A DNA stretch of 64,000 bases from Pseudomonas oryzihabitans. GTDB lineage: Bacteria > Pseudomonadota > Gammaproteobacteria > Pseudomonadales > Pseudomonadaceae. Below the pieces are notes generated by a model that worked only from the letters and a program-made list of their open reading frames with translations, did no database searches and was not told the DNA's origin. Position numbers and translations under genes: made by a program. Below are positions 46,872 through 55,268 of the stretch, in pieces (position 1 is the stretch's first letter; every line of letters begins with the position of its first letter). The stretch is from NCBI RefSeq assembly GCF_006384975.1, contig NZ_CP021645.1, forward strand, positions 3,996,001 to 4,060,000, written 5' to 3'.

Positions 46872-46892
46872 CCCTCTCCCAGGGGGAGAGGG
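46872..46892. repeat. Short GC-rich hairpin between yrfG and the LysR gene
   Basis: CCCTCTCCC (46872-46880) pairs perfectly with GGGAGAGGG (46884-46892) around a 3-base loop. It lies 20 bases after the yrfG stop and may end that transcript, although no long T-tract follows. Confidence 0.5.
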
Positions 46893-46921
46893 GGTTAAGC
46901 AGGCGAGAGCGGAGTAGACCG

Positions 46922-47815
46922 GTGGATATCAAGCAGCTGCGCTTTCTCATCGCCCTGGACGAGACGCGCCATTTCGGCCAGGCGGCAGCGCGCTGCCATG
47001 TGACCCAGCCGACCCTGTCCATGCGCCTGCGTGGCCTGGAGGACGAACTGGGCGTGGAGCTGGTGCGGCGCGGCCAGCGTTTCGAGGGCTTCACCGAGGC
47101 CGGTCAGCGCATCCTCGCCTGGGCGCGGACCCTGATGGCTGCCCACGACGGCCTCTATGCCGAGGCCCAGGCCTTCCAGGGACAGTTGGTGGGCACCCTG
47201 AGGGTCGGCCTGGTACCGCTGGCCAGCTTCGACCCCATGCCGCTGCTCCAGCACCTGCGCCAACTGCACCCGAAGCTGCATTTCCAGCTCCAGGTACTGA
47301 GCACCGAGCGCATCCTCGAGGCGGTGGCCAGTAACCGCCTGGAGCTGGGCATCTCCTATCTGGAACACCTGGACCCGGCCCGCTTCGACAGCCTCATCCT
47401 CACCGAGACCCGCATGGGGCTGCTCTATGACGAGCGCCATTTCACCTTCGACCAGGCGGCGCTGGATTGGCAGGCGGTGGCCGGGCTGCCGCTGGGCCTG
47501 CTCACTGGTGCCATGCATTTCCGCCAGTCGGTGGATCATGGCTTTCGCAGTCTCGGGCTGACGCCCCAGCCGGTACTGGAGACCGATGCCGTCTATCTGT
47601 TGCTACAGGCGGTCAACGCCGGGCTGTGCTGCGCCGTGGTGCCTCTCGCCGGCGGCTTCGACCGCCTGACGCCCCATGCCCGGCTGATTCCCATCGATAC
47701 CGCCCGTACCCTGACCCCGCTGGGATTGCTCATTCGTCGGACCGAACCCCGACTGGCGGTCGCCGATGCCTGCTTCCAGGCGATCAAGGCCCTCTATGCC
47801 GCCAGTGATAGATAG
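46922..47815 (+). CDS. LysR-family transcriptional regulator
   Basis: A 297-residue LysR protein: MDIKQLRFLIALDETRHFGQAAARCHVTQPTLSMRLRGLEDELG is the N-terminal HTH, followed by an effector domain (GTLRVGLVPLASFDPMPLL, VLETDAVYLLLQAVNAGLCCAVVP). Start is GTG 46922. It lies upstream of and in the same direction as fdhD and the FdhF-like gene with 93 bases between, and this LysR-fdhD-FdhF group recurs in Pseudomonas, so it probably controls them. Effector unknown. Confidence 0.9.
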   Translation: MDIKQLRFLIALDETRHFGQAAARCHVTQPTLSMRLRGLEDELGVELVRRGQRFEGFTEAGQRILAWARTLMAAHDGLYAEAQAFQGQLVGTLRVGLVPLASFDPMPLLQHLRQLHPKLHFQLQVLSTERILEAVASNRLELGISYLEHLDPARFDSLILTETRMGLLYDERHFTFDQAALDWQAVAGLPLGLLTGAMHFRQSVDHGFRSLGLTPQPVLETDAVYLLLQAVNAGLCCAVVPLAGGFDRLTPHARLIPIDTARTLTPLGLLIRRTEPRLAVADACFQAIKALYAASDR

Positions 47816-47908
47816 GGCTTATCAAGGCATCGGTCATAGCGATTAGACGCCCTGGGGTCTGCTGGTTAATCTTTGATCTGTGTCAAACCGCCGCAGGTCG
47901 TTTTGCCC

Positions 47909-48724
47909 ATGTCCCAGGACTCGCCAGATCCCGTTGCCCCGCTGCCCGCCGGCTATGCCTTCGCCGAGCTGGAGCAGCCCGCCGTGCGCGGCGAGCAGCC
48001 ACTGGCCGAGGAAGTGGCGCTGGCCATCGCCTACAACGGCATCAGCCATGCCGTGATGATGGCGACCCCGGCCGACGTGGAAGACTATGTGGTCGGTTTC
48101 AGCCTCAGCGCCGGCATCGTCGAGTCCATCGACGACATCTATGGCATCCAGGTGCGCCGGGTCGGTGAAGCCTTGAATGTCGACGTCGAGATCAGCAGCC
48201 GTACCTTCTGGGCACTCAAGCAGCAGCGCCGCCAATTGGCCGGTACCAGCGGCTGTGGCCTCTGCGGGGTCGAGGCTCTGGAGCAGGCGCTGCCGCAGCT
48301 GGACCGGCTACGCAAGGTGCCCCTGCCGCCGGCCAACCACCTGCACGACCTGCGCCAGCGCATCGATGCCGCCCAGGACCTGGGCCAGCGCAGTGGCGCG
48401 GTGCATGCCGCGCTGTTCATCGACGGCCAAGGCGAATTGACCCTCTGCCGCGAGGATATCGGCCGGCACAACGCTTTGGACAAGCTCATCGGTGCCCTGC
48501 TGCGCCAGCGCCAACCGGTGCGCGAAGGCTGCGTGGTGGTCACCAGTCGCTGCAGTCTCGAACTTATCCACAAGGCGGTGCGCGCCGGGCTCGCCACCCT
48601 CATCACCCTGTCGGCCCCCACCGGGCTGGCCGTGGAGTGGGCCCGTCGCCATCGTCTCAACCTGATCCACCTGCCACACCGGTCGCCGCCGCGGGTCTAT
48701 GCCCCGGCGCCCGTCGCCTCCTGA
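47909..48724 (+). CDS. fdhD: FdhD sulfurtransferase for formate dehydrogenase
   Basis: FdhD carries sulfur from IscS to the molybdenum cofactor of formate dehydrogenases. The 271-residue protein has the essential C-x2-C in SGCGLCGVEAL (C116, C119), DVEDYVVGFSLSAGIV and LCREDIGRHNALDKLIG plus VVTSRCSLELIHKAVRAG. It is followed 16 bases later by the FdhF-like gene it probably activates. Start chosen at ATG 47909; an upstream in-frame alternative at 47873 has no better signal. Confidence 0.94.
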   Translation: MSQDSPDPVAPLPAGYAFAELEQPAVRGEQPLAEEVALAIAYNGISHAVMMATPADVEDYVVGFSLSAGIVESIDDIYGIQVRRVGEALNVDVEISSRTFWALKQQRRQLAGTSGCGLCGVEALEQALPQLDRLRKVPLPPANHLHDLRQRIDAAQDLGQRSGAVHAALFIDGQGELTLCREDIGRHNALDKLIGALLRQRQPVREGCVVVTSRCSLELIHKAVRAGLATLITLSAPTGLAVEWARRHRLNLIHLPHRSPPRVYAPAPVAS

Positions 48725-48740
48725 ACCCACAGGTATCGCC

Positions 48741-51065
48741 ATGAACAAACCTCAGCAGTCCTTCAAACCCTATCAAGGCCCCGCCGCCGGCTGGGGCGCC
48801 CTGAAGAGCGTGGTGCACTTCTGGCTCGACAGCGGTAACGCCTTCAAGAATCTGCGTACGCTGCTCAAGACCAACCAGGACCACGGCTTCGACTGCCCCG
48901 GCTGTGCCTGGGGCGAGGCGCCGGAAAACGGCTTGGTGAAGTTCTGCGAGAACGGCGCCAAGGCGGTCAACTGGGAGGCCACCAAGCGCCGCGTCGATGC
49001 GGCCTTCTTCGCTCGTCACAGCGTGACCTCGCTGCTGGAGCAGAGCGATTACTGGCTGGAATACCAGGGCCGGCTCACCGAGCCGCTGCGCTACAACGCG
49101 GCCACTGATCGCTACGTGCCCATCGCTTGGGACGAAGCCTTCGCTCTCATTGCCAAGGAACTCAAGGCCCTGGCCAGCCCCGACGAGGCCGAGTTCTACA
49201 CCTCCGGTCGCGCCAGCAACGAGGCGGCCTTCCTCTATCAGCTGTTCGTGCGCGCCTATGGCACCAACAACTTCCCCGATTGCTCGAACATGTGCCACGA
49301 GGCCAGTGGCGTGGGGCTGGGCCGCAGCATCGGCGTCGGCAAGGGCACCGTGACCTATCACGACCTGGACGAGGCCGACGCCATCTTCGTCATCGGCCAG
49401 AATCCCGGCACCAACCACCCGCGCATGATCGAAACCCTGCGCAACGCGGTGAAGCGGGGCGCCCAGGTGGTCTGCTTCAACCCGCTCAAGGAGCGTGGCC
49501 TGGAGCGCTTCCAGCACCCGCAAAGTCCGCTGGAGATGCTCACCAACGATTCGCGGCCGACCAATACCGCCTATTTCCGCCCGGCCCTGGGTGGCGACAT
49601 GGCGGCCCTGCGCGGCATCGCCAAGTACCTGCTGCAATGGGAGCGCGAAGCGGCCGCCAAGGGCGCCAAGCGCGTCTTCGATCACGACTTCATCGCCGCC
49701 CATACCCTGGGCGTGGACGACTACCTGGCCCAGGTGGAAGCCACCTCCTGGGAGCTGATCGAGCGCCAGTCGGGGTTGTCGCTGCACGAGATCGAGCAGG
49801 CCGCGCGCATGTACGTGAAGGCCGAGAAGGTCATCATCTGCTGGGCCATGGGCGTCACCCAGCATCGCCACTCGGTGGCCACGGTGCAGGAGATCGCCAA
49901 CCTGCAGCTGCTCTGCGGCAACATCGGCAAGCCCGGCGCCGGCCTCTGCCCGGTGCGCGGTCACAGCAACGTGCAGGGTGACCGCACCATGGGCATCGAC
50001 GAGAAAGCCCCGGCCTGGCTCAGCGACGCCCTGGCCAAACGCTTCGCTTTCGAGCCGCCGCGCAATCGCGGCCACAACACCGTGGAGGCCATCGCCGCCA
50101 TGGAGCAGGGCCAGGCCAAGGTCTTCATCGGGCTGGGTGGCAATTTCGCCCAGGCCACTCCGGACACGCCGCGCACCCACAAGGCGCTGCGCAAGTGCAA
50201 CCTGACCGTGCACATCGCCACCAAGCTCAACCGCAGCCACCTGGTGACCGGTCGGCAGGCGCTGATCCTGCCCTGCCTGGGGCGTACCGAGCTGGACGTG
50301 CAGAAGGGCGGCAAGCAGGCCATCACCGTGGAAGACAGCTTCAGCATGGTGCACGCCTCGGCGGGCATCCTGAAGCCGCTGTCTTCCCAGATGAAGTCCG
50401 AGCCGGCCATCGTCGCTGGCATCGCCAAGGCCACCCTGGGCAACCATCCGGTGGACTGGGAGTGGCTGATCGAGGATTACGACCGCATTCGCGAGCTGAT
50501 CGCCGACGTCATTCCTGGCTTCCAGGACTTCAACGCCCGGCTGCAGGCTCCCGGTGGCTTCTACCTGGGCAACAAGGCCGGGCGCCGGGAGTGGAACACG
50601 GCCAGCGGCAAGGCCAACTTCGCCGCCAATGCGCTGCTGCATGACCTCTTGCCGGAGGCGGTCCGTCGCCAGGGCGTCAAGCCGGACCTGATCCTGCAGA
50701 CCATGAGATCCCACGACCAGTACAACACCACCGTCTACAGTCTCGATGACCGCTATCGCGGTGTGAAGGGCCAGCGCGACGTGGTCTTCGTCAACCAGGC
50801 CGATCTGGATCGGCTGGGCGTGGCCGCGGGCGAAAAGGTCGATCTGGTGGCCCTGTGGGACGACGGCATCGAGCGCCGGGTACGCGGCTTCACCGCCCTG
50901 CCGTTCGACATCCCGGTCGGCCAGGCCGCCGGCTACTATCCGGAGACCAATCCGCTGGTGCCCCTGGAGAGCTACGGCGAGGGCAGTTTCACGCCCACTT
51001 CCAAGTTCGTCGCCATCAAGGTCGAGAAGGCCAGCGCCGGCAACCGTATCGCCTCGGTCGCCTGA
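48741..51065 (+). CDS. FdhF/YdeP-family molybdopterin oxidoreductase
   Basis: A 774-residue bis-MGD enzyme with no Tat signal, so cytoplasmic. N-terminal cysteines C52, C55 and C69 (DCPGCAWGE, KFCENG) resemble but do not complete a 4Fe-4S site of the usual four-Cys form. The Mo-ligand region is NMCHEASG, where Cys stands at the place of selenocysteine in FdhF. Further landmarks are FVIGQNPGTNHPRM, QHRHSVATVQEIANLQLLCGNIGKPGAGLCPVRGHSNVQGDRTMG and the C-terminal ADLDRLGVAAGEKVDL. YdeP family substrates are poorly known (acid resistance, formate-like); fdhD next door supports a formate dehydrogenase-like role. Confidence 0.9.
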   Translation: MNKPQQSFKPYQGPAAGWGALKSVVHFWLDSGNAFKNLRTLLKTNQDHGFDCPGCAWGEAPENGLVKFCENGAKAVNWEATKRRVDAAFFARHSVTSLLEQSDYWLEYQGRLTEPLRYNAATDRYVPIAWDEAFALIAKELKALASPDEAEFYTSGRASNEAAFLYQLFVRAYGTNNFPDCSNMCHEASGVGLGRSIGVGKGTVTYHDLDEADAIFVIGQNPGTNHPRMIETLRNAVKRGAQVVCFNPLKERGLERFQHPQSPLEMLTNDSRPTNTAYFRPALGGDMAALRGIAKYLLQWEREAAAKGAKRVFDHDFIAAHTLGVDDYLAQVEATSWELIERQSGLSLHEIEQAARMYVKAEKVIICWAMGVTQHRHSVATVQEIANLQLLCGNIGKPGAGLCPVRGHSNVQGDRTMGIDEKAPAWLSDALAKRFAFEPPRNRGHNTVEAIAAMEQGQAKVFIGLGGNFAQATPDTPRTHKALRKCNLTVHIATKLNRSHLVTGRQALILPCLGRTELDVQKGGKQAITVEDSFSMVHASAGILKPLSSQMKSEPAIVAGIAKATLGNHPVDWEWLIEDYDRIRELIADVIPGFQDFNARLQAPGGFYLGNKAGRREWNTASGKANFAANALLHDLLPEAVRRQGVKPDLILQTMRSHDQYNTTVYSLDDRYRGVKGQRDVVFVNQADLDRLGVAAGEKVDLVALWDDGIERRVRGFTALPFDIPVGQAAGYYPETNPLVPLESYGEGSFTPTSKFVAIKVEKASAGNRIASVA

Positions 51066-51101
51066 CCGGGGTAGGCTGCCTTCTCCAAGGGGAGGGCAGC
51101 C

Positions 51102-51644
51102 ATGCAGCGTATCGTCACCTGGCTCGGCGAGGATTCGGTCCGGTACCGGTTGCTCGCCGTGCTAGCCGAGTTCGGGCTGCCAGATGCCTGGCTGGCGGCG
51201 GGATTCGTGCGCAACCTGGTCTGGGATCGGCTGCACGGCTATGTCGAAGCGACGCCGTTGGCGGATCTGGACGTCATCTATTTCGATCCGGCCGATTGCC
51301 GGCCCGAGCGGGACAGGGATCTCGAAAGGTTGCTGGCTGAGCGGGCGCCGGGGTGGCTTTGGTCGGTACGCAATCAGGCCGCCATGCACCAACGAAACAA
51401 TGACGAGCCCTATGCGAGCAGTATCGACGCCATGCGTTACTGGGTAGAGGTCGAATCGGCGCTGGCCGTCCGACTCACGGCGGCTAGACAAATCGAAGTG
51501 GTCAGCCCCTTCACCCAGAACGGGCTCTTCGCCCTGCACCTCACGCTCAATCCCTGGCGTCCGCGCCCTGAGGCTTTTCACCAACGCCTGACCAGCAAAG
51601 GCTGGCTCGAGCGTTGGCCGCGGTTACAGGTGCAAGTGCCCTGA
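51102..51644 (+). CDS. Nucleotidyltransferase-like protein (DUF925/NTP_transf_6)
   Basis: A 180-residue protein with a nucleotidyltransferase-type core: AWLAAGFVRNLVWDRLHGY followed by DLDVIYFDP (the DxD metal pair), then ERDRDLERLL, WSVRNQAAMHQRN and a helical tail FALHLTLNPWRPRPEAFHQRL. These match the uncharacterised DUF925 family. Substrate is unknown. It lies 36 bases after the FdhF-like gene and ends convergently with the chemoreceptor gene. Confidence 0.88.
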   Translation: MQRIVTWLGEDSVRYRLLAVLAEFGLPDAWLAAGFVRNLVWDRLHGYVEATPLADLDVIYFDPADCRPERDRDLERLLAERAPGWLWSVRNQAAMHQRNNDEPYASSIDAMRYWVEVESALAVRLTAARQIEVVSPFTQNGLFALHLTLNPWRPRPEAFHQRLTSKGWLERWPRLQVQVP

Positions 51645-51663
51645 CCACGGCCGTAGGCTTGAT

Positions 51664-53556
51664 CTAGCTGACCTTGAAGCGTCCCGCCAACTCCTGCAAC
51701 TGCAGACTCAGGCGTGCCAGTTCGCCGCTGGAGCGAGCGGTTTCCTCGCTGGCGGCGGCGGTCTGGTCGGTCACCTCATGGACCTTGACCACGCTGCGGC
51801 TGATGTCTTCGCCGGCGGCGCTCTGCTGTTCCACCGCCGCGGCGATTTGCTCGTTCATCGACTCGATCTCGTTCACTGCGGTGCTGACGCTGCCGAGCAC
51901 GGCGCCAGCCTGGCGGGTCAGGTCGACGCTACTGGCGGTCAGCTGGATATTGCGATCCAGGGCGGCGCTCATCTGATCGGTGCTGCCATGCAGGCTGGCG
52001 ATCAGAGCAGCGATCTCGTCGGTGGAGGAGCGGGTGCGCTGCGCCAGGCTGCGCACCTCGTCGGCCACCACGGCGAAGCCACGGCCCGCCTCGCCCGCGC
52101 GCGCGGCTTCGATGGCGGCGTTGAGGGCCAACAGGTTGGTCTGTTCGGCCACCGCCTTGATCACGTCCAGCACGCCGCCGATGCGGTCGGCGTCCTGCTT
52201 GAGCGATTCCATGGTGGCCTGGGTGGTATCCACCTCCTGGGCCAGGGCTTCGATCTGGGTGATGACCTGGCCGACCGCCTGGTCGCCCTCGCGGGTCTTG
52301 AGGGTCGCTTCGCGGGCTGCTCCCGAGGCTTGGCCGGCATTGCGGGCCACCTCGCCGATGGTGGCGGTCATCTGCTGCATGGCGGTAGCGATCTGCTCGG
52401 TCTCGACCTTCTGCGCCGTGGCGCCGGCCCGGGTCTGCTCGGTAATGGCGGAGAGCTCCTCGGCCGCACTGGCCATCTGCACCACGCCGTCGCGCAGTTC
52501 GCTGATCAGGGCACGTAGATTCCCGGTCATGCGTTGCATGGTGCTCTGGAGCATGCCGAGTTCGTCTTTGCGCGTGACCGCGACATGTGCGGTCAGATCG
52601 CCGCTGGCGACCTGTTCGGCCAGGCGTATCGTCTCGCGCAGGGGCGTCACGATGGAGCGGGTGATGATCCAGGCCGTGGCCAGGCTGAGGGCGATGATGG
52701 CGAGCAGCCAACCCAGCAGCGAATACTTGGCGCTACTCATGTCGGCCTGGCGTAACTCGCTTTGGAAATTCTTGAGCTCGTTGGAGATATCCAACAGCTT
52801 TTGGATGTTCTGGTCGAGTCCCTGGCGCGTCTCGGCCACCTTCGCCTGCAGGTCGACCTGCTGCGCGAAGTAACGGGCATAGGCTTCGATCAGGTCCTGT
52901 ATTGTCTGGAATTGCTCGGCGGACACGTAGGTCACCACGTCCTGTAGTTCAGTCCTGGCCTGATCGAGGCTCTGATTGACGCGCTGCTGCTGAGCGGCAC
53001 TGGGAGCTGCTCTGTAGGAACGCAGTTCCAGGCGCATCTTTTGACTGGCGGCGAAGAGTTCGCTGAGTTGCTGCTGGGCTGCTACCTGTTCCGTTTCTTG
53101 CTGAGCGTGCAGCAGCGTCTTGAGGCGTTCGGTAAGGTCATCGCCGATCTTGGCTCCTCCCTCGCGACTCTTGCTCTGCTCCGCTGACAGGCTCATCCGG
53201 GTCTGCTGCAAGGCCCGATAACGCTTGAGCAGCTCTTCTGCCTGTTGAGTGAGCTGTTGATTCCGCGGGATTTTGGAGCCTGCGCCGATGCTCTGCAATT
53301 CGCCCGCGAAAAGATTGGTGACCTTCAGCCATTGACTTGCCTGCTCCGGCGTATCGTCAAGAGAGAAGGCCTGGCCTTGGATACGCATGTCCCGACTGTA
53401 GAAGCCCAACTGATCGATGGACTCGATACGGGCGCTGCGTCGATTCAGGGACTCGATGCCACCCCAGCCGCTATAGGCGACCAAGAGTGTCGGAATGATG
53501 AGCAGGGTGAAGCCAATGAATAGCTTCGAGCGAACACTGATGTTTTTCAATTGCAT
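51664..53556 (-). CDS. Methyl-accepting chemotaxis protein with HBM-type sensor
   Basis: A 630-residue chemoreceptor. TM1 is about residues 12-30, TM2 about 278-299, and the 246-residue all-helical periplasmic part in between fits the helical bimodular (HBM) sensor size, as in McpS for TCA intermediates. A HAMP domain follows, then the signalling hairpin with the invariant tip [42 protein letters not shown] sequence. No CheR-binding pentapeptide is seen at the C-terminus. It is alone; its upstream region is an AT-rich island. Ligand unknown. Confidence 0.93.
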   Translation of the reverse strand: MQLKNISVRSKLFIGFTLLIIPTLLVAYSGWGGIESLNRRSARIESIDQLGFYSRDMRIQGQAFSLDDTPEQASQWLKVTNLFAGELQSIGAGSKIPRNQQLTQQAEELLKRYRALQQTRMSLSAEQSKSREGGAKIGDDLTERLKTLLHAQQETEQVAAQQQLSELFAASQKMRLELRSYRAAPSAAQQQRVNQSLDQARTELQDVVTYVSAEQFQTIQDLIEAYARYFAQQVDLQAKVAETRQGLDQNIQKLLDISNELKNFQSELRQADMSSAKYSLLGWLLAIIALSLATAWIITRSIVTPLRETIRLAEQVASGDLTAHVAVTRKDELGMLQSTMQRMTGNLRALISELRDGVVQMASAAEELSAITEQTRAGATAQKVETEQIATAMQQMTATIGEVARNAGQASGAAREATLKTREGDQAVGQVITQIEALAQEVDTTQATMESLKQDADRIGGVLDVIKAVAEQTNLLALNAAIEAARAGEAGRGFAVVADEVRSLAQRTRSSTDEIAALIASLHGSTDQMSAALDRNIQLTASSVDLTRQAGAVLGSVSTAVNEIESMNEQIAAAVEQQSAAGEDISRSVVKVHEVTDQTAAASEETARSSGELARLSLQLQELAGRFKVS

Positions 53557-53984
53557 GACAACGCCTTTGCCGCGATACCGCAGTCGATGAACAACCTAAT
53601 TAGTAAGGTGATGAATAAATAGGAGCCTTACCAATGATGTCAATGATTTTTATTTGACGTTGGTTATTAGGTTGATTTTAAAGTTTGACGTACGGATGGT
53701 GGAGAGTAGGATTTTCTAGTCTAATTAGATAAATACAGCTGGTTGCCGGGGTCGAATTTTAATTTCTGTCTTAGTATTGCTCTGTATAGTAATACTATAA
53801 TGATAAAATAAATTAGCCTCGCTTGAGTTCAGATGCGCGGCGATTGTAGATTGGTTGGATCTTCAGTTCCTTTGCCGTGCTGAAGGTGCTGAAGGTGCTG
53901 AGCGGCGGTGGGCTGGTCGAACCCTGCGGATTCATTAGACTCCATAGGGAACGTTGCACCCCCTTATCGCTGGCAAGGAATCCA
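53557..53984. other. AT-rich island between the chemoreceptor and LLM genes
   Basis: This 428-base gap between divergent genes is clearly AT-richer than its surroundings from about 53580 to 53860. It holds two copies of CTAATTAG (53596-53603 and 53721-53728), a 15-bp palindrome (53785-53799), and a short direct repeat GTGCTGAAG-type near 53878-53900. I see no gene in it; it probably contains both promoters and binding sites of a nucleoid-type or specific regulator. Confidence 0.6.
53785..53799. promoter_or_regulatory. TATAGTA-A-TACTATA palindrome
   Basis: A perfect 7-1-7 inverted repeat in the AT-rich island, 229 bases upstream of the chemoreceptor start and 185 bases upstream of the LLM gene. 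Candidate operator of unknown protein. Confidence 0.4.
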
Positions 53985-54974
53985 ATGTCCCCTTCGGACC
54001 GTCGCCTCGCCGTCGCCCGCCATCCGGGCTTCTCCCGCCTGTTCGCACCGGGTCGGCTGACCCTGGGCTTCCTCCTGCCGCTGGAGGGCTATCCCGACGA
54101 TCCGATGCCGACCTTGCGCGACCACGCCCGGCTGGCGCAGCTGGCGGATCGGCTCGGCTTCGCCGCGCTCTGGGCGCGCGACGTTCCCTTCTACGATCCA
54201 GGCTTCAACGATGCCGGGCAGGTGTTCGATCCCTTCACCTATCTCGGTTATCTCGCGGCCATTACCCAGGACATCACCCTGGCCACCGGCAGCGCCGTCA
54301 TCACCCTGCGTCATCCGTTGCACCTGGCCAAGATGGCGGCCTCGGTCGACCAGCTCAGTGACGGGCGTCTGGTGCTGGGTGTGGCGTCTGGCGATCGGCC
54401 GGTGGAATATCCGGCCTTCGGCCTGGAAAGCGAGTTCGAGCGGCGTGGCGAGCGCTTTCGCGACGCCTTCGAGATGTTTCGCCTGGCGGGCGAGACCCAT
54501 TTCCCGCTGGGTGAATTCCGCCGCTTCGGCGATTTGCAGGGGGTGGCCGATCTGGTGCCCAAGCCGGTGCACGGCCGCATCCCGGCTCTGGTGACCGGGC
54601 GCAGCCGGCAGACGGTGGACTGGATCGCCGCCAAGGCCGATGGCTGGTTCTACTATTTCGTACCTGCCGAACACGTACCGGCGTTGACGCGGGTCTGGCG
54701 CGAAGCGCTCGACGAGATCGGGGGGCGCGAACTGTTCAAGCCCTTCGCCCAGGGGTTGTTCTTCGAGCTGGCCAGCGATCCGGCCCAGCCACCGCGGCCG
54801 ATCCATGCCGGTCTCTCCTGCGGTCGCCGGGCGCTGGTGGACTATCTCGGTCAGTTGCAGGAGGCGGGGGTCAATCACCTGGCCCTCAACCTGAGGCCGT
54901 CACGCCGGCCGGTCAGCGAGATCGTCCAGGAGCTGGGCGAATTCGTCCTGCCGCATTTCCCTTCGCTGGGGTAG
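53985..54974 (+). CDS. LLM-class flavin-dependent oxidoreductase
   Basis: A 329-residue bacterial-luciferase-like (LLM) protein, close in layout to the TIGR03571 group. It shows GRLTLGFLLPLEGYP, LADRLGFAALWARDVPFYDP, LATGSAVITLRHPLHLAKMAASVDQLSDGRLVLGVASGD and ALVTGRSRQTVDWIAAKADGW, the typical TIM-barrel and FMN/F420 pocket segments. Start ATG 53985 follows AAGGAA at 53975-53980, which rules out the longer upstream frame. Substrate unknown; a separate flavin reductase gene is not nearby. Confidence 0.88.
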   Translation: MSPSDRRLAVARHPGFSRLFAPGRLTLGFLLPLEGYPDDPMPTLRDHARLAQLADRLGFAALWARDVPFYDPGFNDAGQVFDPFTYLGYLAAITQDITLATGSAVITLRHPLHLAKMAASVDQLSDGRLVLGVASGDRPVEYPAFGLESEFERRGERFRDAFEMFRLAGETHFPLGEFRRFGDLQGVADLVPKPVHGRIPALVTGRSRQTVDWIAAKADGWFYYFVPAEHVPALTRVWREALDEIGGRELFKPFAQGLFFELASDPAQPPRPIHAGLSCGRRALVDYLGQLQEAGVNHLALNLRPSRRPVSEIVQELGEFVLPHFPSLG

Positions 54975-55158
54975 CTGGATCACGGAGCCTGGGAGTCAGG
55001 TCGCCGTCACTCGGTGTGAAGCCAGGTAACACTTGCCTGGCTAACAATCTTTCGCCGTCGCCATCCTTCCGTTCGGGTCGCTCCTGCTGGAGGTTGGACC
55101 TCGTCGCAACCCTGGCCTGATCTCTGCATAGTTTTGCGATCTGTTACTCCATCCTTGG

Positions 55159-55204
55159 TGCAACCGGATCGGCGGTAGAGTGCTGTGGGTTGCACTTGGT
55201 TGCA
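55159..55204 (+). promoter_or_regulatory. Three GTTGCA boxes upstream of putA, probable PutA operator
   Basis: GTTGCA occurs at 55189-55194 and 55199-55204 on the plus strand and as TGCAAC at 55159-55164. E. coli PutA is known to bind GTTGCA through its ribbon-helix-helix domain, and the PutA encoded here has that domain. The boxes lie 65-110 bases upstream of the start, suiting autorepression. Confidence 0.6.
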
Positions 55205-55268
55205 CTTTTCTTTCGGGCAGCGCTAAGCTGCGCCGAATTTCGACGCCTTCTTGCTTGAGGACCTGCGC

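Noticed and set aside
53877..53984. N-terminal extension of the LLM oxidoreductase
   Set aside because: The extension is not family-like and a good ribosome site (AAGGAA) precedes ATG 53985. A 9-base direct repeat inside it is too short to mean much.
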